Source: Streptomyces sp. sk2.1 (GTDB taxonomy: Bacteria; Actinomycetota; Actinomycetes; Streptomycetales; Streptomycetaceae). Taken from it: 63,838 nucleotides of DNA. The position numbers and the translations under genes were made by a program. The notes under the pieces were generated by a model. The model worked only from the letters and a program-made list of their open reading frames with translations. It searched no databases and was not told where the DNA came from. The DNA lies in NCBI RefSeq assembly GCF_008120935.1, contig NZ_RDBO01000020.1, positions 762,731 to 826,568 on the forward strand. Direction: 5' to 3'. Of the stretch, positions 39,299 to 49,782 are shown piece after piece. Within the stretch, counting starts at the first letter, position 1, and each line of letters starts with the position of its first letter.

Positions 39299-41068
39299 TC
39301 ACTCGTCGGGTTCGAAGGACACCGGCAACCTGGCCGGGCCGCTGCCGGACGGCGGGGTCTGGAGGGTCTTCAGCGCGAATTCCATGACCTGCTTGTAGAT
39401 CGGCCCGCAGATCTGGCCGCCGAAGTAGCTGCCCTTGGTCGGGTTCTGGATCGCGCAGTAGACGGTGACCTGCGGCTTGTCGGCGGGCGCGAAGCCGGCG
39501 AAGGACGCGGTGTAGCCGTGGTATCCGCCGCGCACCGGATCGACCCGGTTGGCCGTACCGGTCTTGCCCGCCACCCGGTAGCCCGGGATCTTGGCCTTCG
39601 TGCCGGTGCCCTCCTCGTCGCCGACCACCGACTCCAGCATGGTGGCCAGCGTCCTGGCGGTCTTCGCGCTGATCACCCTGGTCCGCTCGGGTGGATCGGC
39701 GGCCCGGAAGCGGCCGTCGGCGTCCTTGGTGCCGCGCACCAGCGTGGGCTCGATCCGGACACCGCCGTTGGCGATCGTGGAGTAGATGGAGGCGGCCTGC
39801 ATGGCGTTGAGCGAGAGGCCCTGGCCGAACGGGATCGTGTACTGCTGCGAGGTCGACCAGTCGCCGGGGGCGGCGAGGATGCCGGGGGTCTCGCCCGGGT
39901 AGTCGAGGCCGGTCGGCGAGCCGATCCCGAATTTGCGCAGGTAGGAGTAGAGGACCTTGTTGGCCTCGGTCTGCGTCTTGCCGAGTTCGCCGGTGGCCAG
40001 GATGGTGCCGATGTTGCTGGACTTGGCGAGTACGCCGTTGAGCGTCAGGTACCAGGTGGGGTGGTCGATGTCGTCCTTGAAGAGCCGGTCGCCCCGGTGC
40101 AGCCGGTTGGGGACGGTGACGTGGGTGCCCGGGGTGGCGACCTTCTCCTCCAGTACGGCGGCCATCGACATGACCTTGCTGGTGGAGCCGGGTTCGTACG
40201 CGTCCTGGAGCGCCGCGTTGCCCAGCGCCGCCGCGTCGGCCCGGGAGAGGTCGTTGGGGTCGAAGCCGGGGGCGTTGGCCATGGCGAGGACCTCGCCGGT
40301 CCTGGCGTTCTGGACGATCACGTAGCCCCGGTCGGCCTTCGACTTCTTCACCTGGTCGGTGATGGCCTGCTGGGCGGCCCACTGGATGTCGCGGTCGATG
40401 GTCAGCTCGATGTCGGACCCGGCGACGGCCGGGATCTCCTTGGTGCCCGCGGTGGGCACCCGCCGGCCGCCGGCCTGGGCGTACCTGATCTTGCCGTCCT
40501 CGCCCGCCAGCTCCTTGTCCAGCTTCGATTCGAGGCCGCCCGCGCCCTTGCCCTCCGCGTTGACGTAACCCAGTATCCCGGCGGCGAGCCCGCCGTTGGG
40601 ATACACCCGTTTGGTCGTCGCCTCCTGGAAGACCCCGGCCAGCACGTTGGCTCCGGCACCGCCGCGCGCCCGGTCCTTGGACGCCTTCTCCGCGAAGACC
40701 GACTTGAGGTCCTTGATCTGGTTCCAGACCTGTGGGGTCTGGCGTCGGGCCAGGACGGTGTAGCGGCCTTTTCCGGCCAGTTTCCGGGTCAGTTCGGCGG
40801 TGTCGGTGCCGAGGATCGGGGCGAGGAGCGCCGCGGCCTGCTGGGGCGCGTCGGGGGCCTTGCTGAACTCGGGCGTGAACATCGAGGGGTCGGCGGTGAT
40901 GTTGTACGCGTCGACGCTGGTGGCCAGTGCGATCCCGCTGCGGTCGGTGATCTCGCCGCGCTCGGCGGAGATCGTGTAGTCGAGGTAGCGGTTCTCCTTC
41001 GCCTTGGCCGCGTACGCGTCGGCGTCGACGGCCTGGACCTGGAGGAGCCGGACGACGAACACCAGCAT
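39299..41068 (-). CDS. ftsI: FtsI/PBP3 transpeptidase (5' end not resolvable)
   Basis: A monofunctional class B penicillin-binding protein that cross-links septal peptidoglycan. The catalytic SxxK motif is PGSTSKVMS (near residue 295 of the listed frame), followed by SSN in LAKSSNIGT and KTG in AGKTGTANR. The dimerisation domain begins AERGEITDRSG. The listed ATG at 41068 falls inside the membrane span: in-frame sequence upstream reads LRLVSLALTLV and then a Pro/Arg-rich tail, typical of the real N-terminus, but no ATG, GTG or TTG exists in that frame up to 41400. The true start is therefore missing or shifted (see findings). Confidence 0.85.
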   Translation of the reverse strand: MLVFVVRLLQVQAVDADAYAAKAKENRYLDYTISAERGEITDRSGIALATSVDAYNITADPSMFTPEFSKAPDAPQQAAALLAPILGTDTAELTRKLAGKGRYTVLARRQTPQVWNQIKDLKSVFAEKASKDRARGGAGANVLAGVFQEATTKRVYPNGGLAAGILGYVNAEGKGAGGLESKLDKELAGEDGKIRYAQAGGRRVPTAGTKEIPAVAGSDIELTIDRDIQWAAQQAITDQVKKSKADRGYVIVQNARTGEVLAMANAPGFDPNDLSRADAAALGNAALQDAYEPGSTSKVMSMAAVLEEKVATPGTHVTVPNRLHRGDRLFKDDIDHPTWYLTLNGVLAKSSNIGTILATGELGKTQTEANKVLYSYLRKFGIGSPTGLDYPGETPGILAAPGDWSTSQQYTIPFGQGLSLNAMQAASIYSTIANGGVRIEPTLVRGTKDADGRFRAADPPERTRVISAKTARTLATMLESVVGDEEGTGTKAKIPGYRVAGKTGTANRVDPVRGGYHGYTASFAGFAPADKPQVTVYCAIQNPTKGSYFGGQICGPIYKQVMEFALKTLQTPPSGSGPARLPVSFEPDE

Positions 41069-41189
41069 GACGAGCGTCAGCGCGAGGCTGACCAGCCGGA
41101 GCCGGGGGCGCGGATCGCCCAGTCGCAGCGGGCCCGCGGGGCGGGGGCGGGGGCGGGACGGGCGCGGGGCCGGGGGCCGGGGTCCGCGC

Positions 41190-41636
41190 GGCGGTGCGGG
41201 AGGCGGGGCCGGCGGTCGGCCCGGCCGCAGGGGTCCCGGTGCCGCGCGGCGGGGTCGGGGTCGGTTCCGCGCTGGCCTCGGAGGGCACGCCCCGGACCTT
41301 GCCGTCCGGGCCGAGGAAGGCGGGGCTGCCGCCGGGCACCATGCCCAGCTCGCGGGCGCGCCGTTCCAGGGCGTCCGGCTTGGAGTAGCTGTCGACGTCG
41401 CGCTGGAGGGCCTGCTGCTCGTCGGTGAGTTCGGTGGTCCGCTTCTTCAGCTCGCTCAGCCTGAACGATCCCTCGTTGAGGGCCGAGTTGAGCACCAGGA
41501 GCGTGATCAGGCCACCGCCGAGGAGCACCACCACCAGCAGGACGAAGGGGGTGCGGGCCGCTTTGCTGGGCCGGGACGGCATCAGCCGGGCGAGCCGCGC
41601 GGCCCGCCCCTTCAACTGTGCGGCCGGTCCGCTCAC
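41190..41636 (-). CDS. ftsL: FtsL-like septum formation initiator (no in-frame stop; 3' end unresolved)
   Basis: The GTG at 41636 begins SGPAAQLKGRAARLARL, then a membrane span FVLLVVVLLGGGLITLLVL and a coiled coil SELKKRTTELTDEQQALQRD leading to RARELGMVPGGSPAFLGPDGKVRG. This is the streptomycete FtsL layout, a bitopic divisome protein partnering FtsQ. A Pro/Thr/Ala-rich tail follows, but the frame has no stop and runs through the ftsI region. About position 41190 the reading becomes the out-of-frame version of the FtsI N-terminus, so the listed 3' end is only an estimate. The stop has probably been lost in the same event that removed the ftsI start. Confidence 0.75.
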
Positions 41637-41670
41637 CGCGCAGCCCCAGCCGCCACCGGGCGCCGGGTGC

Positions 41671-42636
41671 TCATCGCTCCTCCTCGCGGATCCGCTGGGC
41701 GCCGCGCAGCCGGGCGGGGGCGGCGCGCCGGTTCTCGGCGACCTCCTCCTCCGTGGGCAGCTCCGCGCCGCGGGTCAGCAGCTTCAGCCGGGGCTGGTAG
41801 CGCTCGGGCACGACGGGCAGTCCGGGCGGTGCCGTGGTGGCGGCGCCCGCCGCGAACACCTGCTTGACCAGCCGGTCCTCCAGCGAGTGGTACGAGAGGA
41901 CGGCGATCCGGCCACCGACCGCGAGGCTCCGCACGGCCGCCGGGATGGCCCGTTCCAGGACGGTGAGCTCGCCGTTGACCTCGATGCGCAGCGCCTGGAA
42001 GGTGCGCTTGGCGGGGTTGCCGCCGGTCCGCTTGGCGGCCTGCGGCAGCGCGTCGCGGATCAGCTCGACGAGCCGGGCGCTGTTGCTGAACGGCTCCTTC
42101 TCGCGCTCGCGCACGATCGCGGAGACGATCCGTTTGGCCTGCTTCTCCTCGCCGTACGCCCGCAGGATGCGCACCAGTTCGCCCGGCGGGTACGTGTTGA
42201 GCACCTCGGCCGCGCCGATGCCGGTCGTCTGGTCCATGCGCATGTCGAGCGGGGCGTCCTGGGCGTAGGCGAAGCCCCGGTCGGCCTCGTCCAGCTGCAT
42301 GGAGGAGACGCCGAGGTCGAACAGGACGCCCTGGACCTTCGGGACGCCGAGCCTGTCGAGCACCTCGGGAAGTTCGTCGTAGACGGCGTGCACCAGGGTG
42401 GCCCGGTCGCCGAACGGGGCGAGCCGCTCGCCGGAGAGCCGCAGCGCCTCCTTGTCCCGGTCCAGCGCGATCAGCCGTACGGAGGGGAAGGCCGAGAGCA
42501 GCGCCTCGCTGTGTCCGCCGAGGCCGAGGGTGCAGTCGACGACCACGGGCGCCTGCGGGCCCGGCGTCTCCAGAGCCGGGGCCAACAGGTCCAGGCACCG
42601 CTGGAGCATCACCGGGACGTGTCGGGTCTGGCTCAT
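41671..42636 (-). CDS. rsmH: 16S rRNA (cytosine-1402-N4)-methyltransferase
   Basis: A 321-aa SAM-dependent methyltransferase (MraW) from the ATG at 42636, with GAGAGGG upstream. It starts [18 protein letters not shown] and has the SAM motif [16 protein letters not shown]. Other family blocks are [17 protein letters not shown] and [16 protein letters not shown]. By family it methylates C1402 of 16S rRNA with RsmI. It heads the dcw cluster here. No mraZ gene precedes it. Its 5' leader holds a large inverted repeat. Confidence 0.95.
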   Translation of the reverse strand: MSQTRHVPVMLQRCLDLLAPALETPGPQAPVVVDCTLGLGGHSEALLSAFPSVRLIALDRDKEALRLSGERLAPFGDRATLVHAVYDELPEVLDRLGVPKVQGVLFDLGVSSMQLDEADRGFAYAQDAPLDMRMDQTTGIGAAEVLNTYPPGELVRILRAYGEEKQAKRIVSAIVREREKEPFSNSARLVELIRDALPQAAKRTGGNPAKRTFQALRIEVNGELTVLERAIPAAVRSLAVGGRIAVLSYHSLEDRLVKQVFAAGAATTAPPGLPVVPERYQPRLKLLTRGAELPTEEEVAENRRAAPARLRGAQRIREEER

Positions 42637-43013
42637 GTGCCCTCTCAGGCTCAGGTCCCGTGCGGTCGTACGTGCGGCCCGGTCCCCGCCCGCTCGGAAG
42701 GGGAGGCCGGACGGCACCGGGAAAGGGGTGCCTGCCGACCGGCGAGCGGGAGAGGGCCGGGCCGCACGTACGCCGCGCACGGGGGAAATCTTCGGAATGT
42801 GCAGGGTGTCGGTAACTTCCCGTCACTTTAGTCCACCCTGCCATTCGATCGATTCCCGATCAATCAGCCGGGCTGCGCGTCGCCCTGCCCGGCACTCACC
42901 CGCCCGGAGGAGCACCGGGAGGCTTGTGGGTTACCTCACAACAAGTCTCGTTGACGTTCTTTGTCCCTTCTCACAGCGCGACGCGAAGGGGGGTGGGGGA
43001 TAACGTCATAGCC
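42637..43013. promoter_or_regulatory. divergent dcw/carbonic-anhydrase promoter region with long leader hairpin
   Basis: A 377-bp gap. CGTACGTGCGGCCCGG (42667–42682) and CCGGGCCGCACGTACG (42757–42772) are perfect 16-bp arms. The pairing extends inward through CCCGCTCG/CGAGCGGG and a GGCACC/GGTGCC stem, so the rsmH leader RNA can form one long hairpin whose base lies about 30 nt before the start codon. A weak minus-strand promoter candidate (TTGATC, 18 nt, CAGGGT) lies near 42845–42875. No gene is visible. Confidence 0.6.
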
Positions 43014-43568
43014 ATGTCGACTTCCGCGCACTCCCCCGCCGCGCCCGCCGCCGATCAGGCCCATGACGGGGAGACGGTCACCGACCGCCTCGTCGCCGCG
43101 AACACCAGGTACGCCGCCGGTTTCGAGGATCCGGGCATGGACGCGAAGCCGGTGCTGCGCGTCGCCGTGGTCGCCTGCATGGACGCCCGGCTCGACCTGC
43201 ACGACGCGCTCGGCCTGGCGCTCGGCGACTGCCACACCATCCGCAACGCGGGCGGCGTGGTCACCGACGACGTGATCCGTTCGCTGACCATCAGCCAGCG
43301 GGCCCTGGGCACGCGCAGCGTGATACTGATCCACCACACCAACTGCGGTCTGGAGTCGATCACCGAGGAGTTCCGCCAGGAGCTGGAGGCGGAGGTCGGC
43401 CAGCGTCCGGTCTGGGCGGTCGAGGCGTACAAGGACGCCGACCAGGACGTGCGGCAGTCGATGCAGCGCGTGCGCACCTCGCCGTTCCTGCTGCACACCG
43501 ATGACGTCCGCGGCTTCGTCTTCGACGTGACCACGGGTCTGCTGCGCGAGATCCTGCCCACCTCCTGA
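43014..43568 (+). CDS. beta-class carbonic anhydrase
   Basis: A 184-aa zinc enzyme interconverting CO2 and bicarbonate, from the ATG at 43014 with a GGGGG-type site upstream. Motifs include VACMDARLD, with the Cys ligand and the Asp-Arg dyad, NAGGVVTDDVIRSL and ILIHHTNCGLES, which holds the His and Cys ligands. It is a short beta-CA of the type common in actinobacteria, often annotated as unknown. It is divergent from rsmH and separated by 243 bp from the MoxR operon. Link to its neighbours: none evident. Confidence 0.88.
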   Translation: MSTSAHSPAAPAADQAHDGETVTDRLVAANTRYAAGFEDPGMDAKPVLRVAVVACMDARLDLHDALGLALGDCHTIRNAGGVVTDDVIRSLTISQRALGTRSVILIHHTNCGLESITEEFRQELEAEVGQRPVWAVEAYKDADQDVRQSMQRVRTSPFLLHTDDVRGFVFDVTTGLLREILPTS

Positions 43569-43811
43569 ATCCCCGGTACCACCCCTTCCGGAACCGAAAA
43601 ATCCCACTGAACCCGGCATATCGCCCCCACTTGTCCACAGGCAAGTGACATGACGCGGCAACGGCAACAAGAATGCCCGTGTGGCATCCCTCCGGACGGT
43701 TCCGAAAGGGGTGTCCATGTTTCGGGGTGGCCGGGCGGTTCCATGCGCGTCGGTCCGTGATTGGGGTACCCCTTGCCCCTCGTGGGCGGGGGCAGGGCCG
43801 AGGAGGGCCGG

Positions 43812-44854
<1,043 letters not shown>

Positions 44855-44855
<1 letters not shown>

Positions 44856-46237
44856 TGGCCTTCGGGGGGCCGCCCGCGAGGGACGACGGCGACGACAGGG
44901 GCGCGCTGCGGGCGGCCCTGAGCGGGCTGACCACGCGCGGGAGGTCCTTCCTCGCGGCCGGTGTCGCCGCGGCGGTCTGCGCGTACGTACTGGGACAGGG
45001 GGACCTGCTGCGGGTCGGGCTGCTGCTCGCCGTGCTGCCGCTGGTCTGCGTGGCGGTGCTCGTCCGCACCCGGTACCGGGTGGCGGGCACCCGGCGGCTC
45101 TCGCCGTCCCGGGTTCCGGCGGGCACGGAGGCGCGGGTCCACCTGCGGATGGAGAACGTGTCGCGGATACCGACGGGGCTGCTGATGCTCCAGGACCGGG
45201 TGCCCTACGTGCTCGGGCCCCGGCCCCGGTTCGTGCTGGACCGGGTGGAGGCCGGCGGCCACCGCGAGGTGTCCTACCGGGTGCGGTCGGACCTGCGCGG
45301 GCGCTATCCGCTCGGGCCGCTCCAGCTGCGGCTGAGCGATCCGTTCGGGATGTGCGAGCTGACCCGCTCGTTCAGCGCGTACGACACCCTCGTCGTCATT
45401 CCGCGGACCGAGCCGCTGCCGCCGGTGCGGCTGGCCGGCGAGGCCCCGGGGTACGGCGAGGGGCGGCAGCGCTCGCTGGCGCTGGCCGGTGACGACGACG
45501 TGATCCCGCGCGGTTACCGGCACGGCGACGACCTGCGCCGGGTCCACTGGCGTTCCACGGCCCGCTACGGCGAGCTCATGGTGCGCCGCGAGGAACAGCC
45601 GCAGCGGTCCAGGTGCACGGTGCTGCTGGACACCCGGCGGATCGCCTACCGGGGGGCGGGACCCGACTCCGCCTTCGAGTGGGCGGTGTCCGGGGCCGCG
45701 TCCGCGCTGGTGCACATGCTGGAGCGCGGCTTCGCGGTCCGGCTGCTGACCGATGACGGGACCGCGGTTCCCGGCGAGGGCGCGGGCGGTTTCGCCGGTT
45801 CGACGCAGGAGTCCGCCGACTCGGCGGGGCTGATGATGGACACCCTGGCGGTGGTCGACCATTCGGACGGCAGCGGCCTGTCCCGCGCGTACGACGTGCT
45901 GCGCGGCGGCAACGAGGGGCTGCTGGTCGCGTTCTTCGGCGACCTCGACGAGGAGCAGGTCGCGGTGGCGGCGCGGATGCGGCAGCGCAGCGGCGGCGCG
46001 GTGGCGTTCGTCCTGGCCGACGCGGCCTGGACGCAGGGCGACGCCCCTGCCCCCGGGGCGGAGGCGGCGTTCGAGGAACGGCTGCGACTGCTGCGGGAGT
46101 CGGGCTGGACGGCGGTCCCGGTGACGCCCGGGACCGGGCTCGCCGAATACTGGCGGCAGGCGGGGCACCAGGGCGTGACGGCGGAGTCCGCCGGCGGCGC
46201 GGGTGGTACGACGGGTTTCTCCGGGGGATGGTCATGA
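44855..46237 (+). CDS. DUF58 protein (MoxR partner, membrane-anchored)
   Basis: A 460-aa protein from the ATG at 44855; a GTG at 44852 is the alternative. Two hydrophobic segments near the N-terminus (FLAAGVAAAVCAYVLGQG and LRVGLLLAVLPLVCVAVLV) anchor it. A beta-rich region follows, then the DUF58 signature IPRGYRHGDDLRRVHWRSTAR, and a VWA-like C-terminal half begins RCTVLLDTRRIAY. It sits between MoxR and a transglutaminase-like protein in a coupled operon. The process it serves (envelope or protease maturation) is unknown. Confidence 0.9.
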
Positions 46238-48786
46238 GCGGTCGTGGTCGGCTGGCGCTGTGCGCCTTCGTGGCGACGCTGGCGGCGGCGACCTCGATGC
46301 TGCCGCTGGTCGATCCGGCGACCTGGATCCTGCAGGCGGCCTTCCTGCTGGCGGTCCAGAGCGGAACGGGCGCGCTCGTCCGCCGGGCGCCCGTGCCCCG
46401 TGCGGTGATCGTCGCGGCGCAGGCGCTGGTCATGCTGGTCCTGCTGACCGTGGTGTTCGCCAGGGGGCAGGCTCCGGCCGGTGTGCTGCCGGGTCCGGAG
46501 GTGCTCCAGCGGCTGGCGGAGCTGCTGACGGCGGGCGCCGAGGACGTCGGCAGATACGCCGCTCCGGCGCCCGTGACGGACGGCATCCGGCTGATGCTGA
46601 TCGGCGGCGTGCTGCTGGTCGGCCTGGTCGTGGACGCCCTCGCGGTGACCTTCCGCAGCGCGGCCCCGGCCGGTCTGCCGCTGCTCGCGCTGTACTCGGT
46701 CGCCGCCGGGCTGTCCGAGGGCGGGGCCGGCTGGCTCTGGTTCCTGCTGGCGGCCGGCGGCTATCTGCTGCTCCTGCTGGCGGAGGGCCGGGACCGGCTC
46801 TCGCAGTGGGGACGGGTCTTCAGCGGTGCGACCGCCGGGGCCCCGCGGGGCCCGGCGGTCGGCGCGGCGCTCTCGGGCGGCCGCCCGACGGCCCCGGTCC
46901 GGACGGGGCGCCGCATCGGCGCGCTGGCGCTGGGCGTCTCGCTGGTCGTACCGGCGGCGTTGCCCGCGCTCGACGGCGGCCTGCTGAGCGAGCGGAGCGG
47001 CGGCGGGGGCGGCCAGGGGGGCGGCGGCACCATCTCCGCGGTGAACCCCCTGGTCTCGCTGCAGAACAACCTGAACCAGCCGGAGAACCGGCAGGTGATG
47101 TCCTACCGCACCAACTCCAACGATCCACAGGGCTTCTACCTGCGAATTCTCGCCCTGGACCAGTTCAACGGCAACGAGTGGCGGCCCTCCACCCGCCGTC
47201 TGAGCGACGTGCCCAAGCGGCTCCCGCAGCCGGAGGGCCTCGGTCCGGACGTCAAGGTCACGGAGATCCGGTCGAACATCTCCTCGTCCCGTTCCTACCG
47301 GCAGACCTACCTTCCGCTCCCCTACCCCGCGACCGAGGTCAGGGTCGGCGGACGCTGGCGGTACGAGCCGACGGGGCGGACGCTCGTCGGTGACGGCGGG
47401 GAGACGACCGGCGGTGCGCAGTACGAGGTCTCCAGCCTGGTGGTGCAGCCGACCGCCGACCAGCTCGCCTCGGCGGGTCCCGCCCCGGCCGCCCTGCGGC
47501 GTGAGTACACCCGGGTGCCCGACTCCCTTCCGGAGGTGGTCGAGAAGACCGCGACCGAGGTGACCGAGGGCGCCGCCAACGACTACGAGCGGGCGGTGAA
47601 GCTGCAGAACTACTTCGCGTCGAACGGCGGCTTCGTCTACAACACCTCGGTGAACTCGGGCACCGGGAGCGCGGCGATCGGCCGCTTCCTCAAGGAGAAG
47701 CAGGGCTTCTGCGTCCACTTCTCCTTCACGATGGCCGCGATGTCGCGGACGCTGGGCATCCCGGCCCGGGTCGCGGTGGGCTTCGCCCCCGGCACGGAGC
47801 AGGCGAACGGTTCGGTCTCGGTGGGGCTGCGCGACGCGCATGCCTGGCCCGAGCTGTACTTCGAGGGCGTCGGGTGGACCCGTTTCGAGCCGACCCCGAC
47901 GCGGGGCAGCGTGCCGACGTACACCCAGCCGGAGGCCCCCGAGGGCGACGCGAGCGACCCGGCCGTGCCGGAGGAGAACTCCTCGACCGCCCCGACGGCC
48001 GTCCCGGATGCCCCGGACGACTGCCCGGCGCAGATGCGCAAGCAGGGCGAGTGCGGCAACACGACGGCGCAGGGACCGGTGACCCCGACGGATTCCGGTA
48101 CGCCGACGGGCACCGTCGTCGGTGTGTCCCTGCTCGCCGTGGTGGTCCTCGTACTGCCCCTCCTGCCGATGCTCTGGCGGCTCCGGGCACGTCGTCGCAG
48201 GCTGGCCCCGGCCGCCGGGCGGGCGCCGGTCCAGGAGCGGGCCTCGCCGGCGTCGGCCGGCGGGCGGGCCGTACCGTCGGATCCGCGGTCCGCCGCCACC
48301 GGCCCGGACCGGGTCCGGGGCGACGCGTCGGCTCCCGCCCCGGCGGACGCGGCGGGTACGACGGCCAGGACGCTGGCGGCCTGGCGGGAGATCACCGACA
48401 CCGCCTGGGACCACGGCATCGAACCGGACGACTCCCGGACCCCGCGCAAGGCGGCGGTGCGGATGGTGCGGCTGGGGCGGCTCGAATTCGACGCGGCGGA
48501 CGCGGTGCACCGGGTGGCCGGGGCGGTGGAGCAGGTCCTCTACGCCCCGGAGCCCCGCCCTGCCACCGGACTGTCCGAGGACGTGGAGACGGTACGGGCC
48601 GGTCTGCGGGCGTCCGTCGGCCGGGCCGCCCGGATCCGGGCGGTCGTGGCACCGCGCTCGGCCGTTCGGGTGATCTGGGCGGCCTCGGCCCGCTGGGCGG
48701 CGTTCACCGGCCGGTGCTCGGCGCTGTGGGGCCGTCTCCGGTGGCCGGTGCGGCCGCTGCGGCGCCCGTTCCGCCCACAGGGATGA
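46234..48786 (+). CDS. TgpA-like membrane transglutaminase-fold protein
   Basis: An 850-aa protein from the ATG at 46234, which overlaps the DUF58 stop by 4 bp (ATGA). The first 250 residues hold about six or seven membrane spans. A long external domain ends in a transglutaminase core with Cys in KQGFCVHFSFTMAAMSR, His in LRDAHAWPELYF and Asp-type context in GWTRFEPTPTRG. A Thr/Pro/Asp linker leads to a last span (VVGVSLLAVVVLVLPLLPML) and a cytoplasmic DUF4129-like tail with AWREITDTAWDHGI. The MoxR–DUF58–TgpA triad is widespread in actinobacteria. Its substrate is unknown; a cysteine protease or transferase role on cell-surface proteins is inferred. Confidence 0.9.
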   Translation: MSGRGRLALCAFVATLAAATSMLPLVDPATWILQAAFLLAVQSGTGALVRRAPVPRAVIVAAQALVMLVLLTVVFARGQAPAGVLPGPEVLQRLAELLTAGAEDVGRYAAPAPVTDGIRLMLIGGVLLVGLVVDALAVTFRSAAPAGLPLLALYSVAAGLSEGGAGWLWFLLAAGGYLLLLLAEGRDRLSQWGRVFSGATAGAPRGPAVGAALSGGRPTAPVRTGRRIGALALGVSLVVPAALPALDGGLLSERSGGGGGQGGGGTISAVNPLVSLQNNLNQPENRQVMSYRTNSNDPQGFYLRILALDQFNGNEWRPSTRRLSDVPKRLPQPEGLGPDVKVTEIRSNISSSRSYRQTYLPLPYPATEVRVGGRWRYEPTGRTLVGDGGETTGGAQYEVSSLVVQPTADQLASAGPAPAALRREYTRVPDSLPEVVEKTATEVTEGAANDYERAVKLQNYFASNGGFVYNTSVNSGTGSAAIGRFLKEKQGFCVHFSFTMAAMSRTLGIPARVAVGFAPGTEQANGSVSVGLRDAHAWPELYFEGVGWTRFEPTPTRGSVPTYTQPEAPEGDASDPAVPEENSSTAPTAVPDAPDDCPAQMRKQGECGNTTAQGPVTPTDSGTPTGTVVGVSLLAVVVLVLPLLPMLWRLRARRRRLAPAAGRAPVQERASPASAGGRAVPSDPRSAATGPDRVRGDASAPAPADAAGTTARTLAAWREITDTAWDHGIEPDDSRTPRKAAVRMVRLGRLEFDAADAVHRVAGAVEQVLYAPEPRPATGLSEDVETVRAGLRASVGRAARIRAVVAPRSAVRVIWAASARWAAFTGRCSALWGRLRWPVRPLRRPFRPQG

Positions 48787-49047
48787 GGCACGGCCCGCGG
48801 GTCGCCGGAAGGGACGACGGAAGCCCGGTCCCCGCCCCGGCGGCCCGCAGGACCGGCCCGGAGCCGGACGGCCCCGACGGGACGACCCCGGCATGGCACC
48901 GCACCGCGTGTACGGCACGGCGGCACCGGACAGGGGTGCGCGAGCACCGGACGGGCCGCTCGTGGGCACGGCGACCCGGCACTCGAACACGGCCGATGTG
49001 CGCCGCGGGGGGCGGTTCCACGCTCCTCGGCCGGCCCGGACAGGACT
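48787..49047. other. intergenic sequence after the TgpA-like gene
   Basis: About 260 bp of GC-rich sequence between convergent genes. I see no ribosome site with a believable reading frame, and no repeat worth noting. Confidence 0.5.
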
Positions 49048-49079
49048 GAGGGGCGGCCGCGAAGTCGCGGCCGCCCCTC
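49048..49079. terminator. bidirectional terminator between TgpA-like and DUF3040 genes
   Basis: Perfect 14-bp arms GAGGGGCGGCCGCG and CGCGGCCGCCCCTC around a 4-nt loop, 20 bp beyond the stop of the minus-strand gene and about 260 bp after the plus-strand operon. Confidence 0.85.
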
Positions 49080-49099
49080 GTCCAGGAGTGCTTCGAGGG

Positions 49100-49489
49100 C
49101 TACTGGCCCTGCTCGTCGCGGCGGCGCTGCCACCGCTGCTCGATGCGGTTCATCACGGTCCGGCGCTGCCTGGGGTGGTGACGACCTCCACCACCACTTG
49201 CCGGATGCTCGCCCGGCTTGGGCGCCTTGCGCCAGCCGGTGACCGCGAGGACCGCGCAACCCAGCATGACGAGGAATCCCACCACGCTGATCCAGATCAG
49301 CTGAGCGACCATTCCGGACATGAGGAGCGCGATACCCACCAGGAAGCCTGCGACCGCCTGATAGACCCGTCGCCGGGTGTACGTACGCAGCCCGCTTCCC
49401 TCGAGCGCTGTCGCGAACTTGGGATCTTCGGCGTACAGCGCTCGCTCCATTTGCTCGAGCATTCGCTGCTCGTGCTCCGAGAGCGGCAC
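49100..49489 (-). CDS. DUF3040 membrane protein
   Basis: A 129-aa protein from the GTG at 49489. The family signature is the start VPLSEHEQRMLEQMERALYAEDPKFA, a short amphipathic helix preceding two membrane spans (VAGFLVGIALLMSGMVA and IWISVVGFLVMLGCAVLAV). A basic tail with His/Gly/Arg (GGGGRHHPRQRR) follows. DUF3040 proteins are actinobacterial and their function is unknown. In other actinobacteria they often lie near division or cell-wall genes, as here. Confidence 0.9.
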   Translation of the reverse strand: MPLSEHEQRMLEQMERALYAEDPKFATALEGSGLRTYTRRRVYQAVAGFLVGIALLMSGMVAQLIWISVVGFLVMLGCAVLAVTGWRKAPKPGEHPASGGGGRHHPRQRRTVMNRIEQRWQRRRDEQGQ

Positions 49490-49782
49490 GGAGTCCTCCT
49501 CGTCGTCGGCCGCGGGGGGCGGCCGGTATGCGGCCCTTCCAGGATAGGCAGGGATTCGCCCCCGTGAAACCCGCCTTCTTGCCCATCAGCCAGTCCGGGC
49601 CGCCACGACGGCTCGGCTGCTGAGGCGTTGATTCCCCGACCTCCGATCCGTCATGCCGGATGGTGTCCCCCGATCATACGGGGCGAAGCCCCCGATCGGG
49701 GGGTCCGGGGCGTACTCCGTCTGCCGCTGCGCCGCTGATCAGCCGTGTCGCGACCCCGGACGGCCGCCGGACCGGCTCGCGC
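49490..49782. other. intergenic region with GATC-centred palindrome
   Basis: A 293-bp gap between co-directional minus-strand genes. CCCCCGATCGGGGG at 49689–49702 is a perfect 14-bp palindrome. A partial copy (CCCCCGATCA) lies about 20 bp to its left in the plus-strand numbering. It may terminate the methyltransferase transcript. No gene is visible. Confidence 0.4.

Noticed and set aside
37554..41636. A 1360-codon continuous frame that could be read as an FtsL–MurE giant protein
   Set aside because: Its middle is the antisense-free but out-of-frame reading of ftsI, with Arg/Pro/Gly-rich nonsense. MurE and FtsL are separate genes; only the missing FtsL stop makes the frame continuous.
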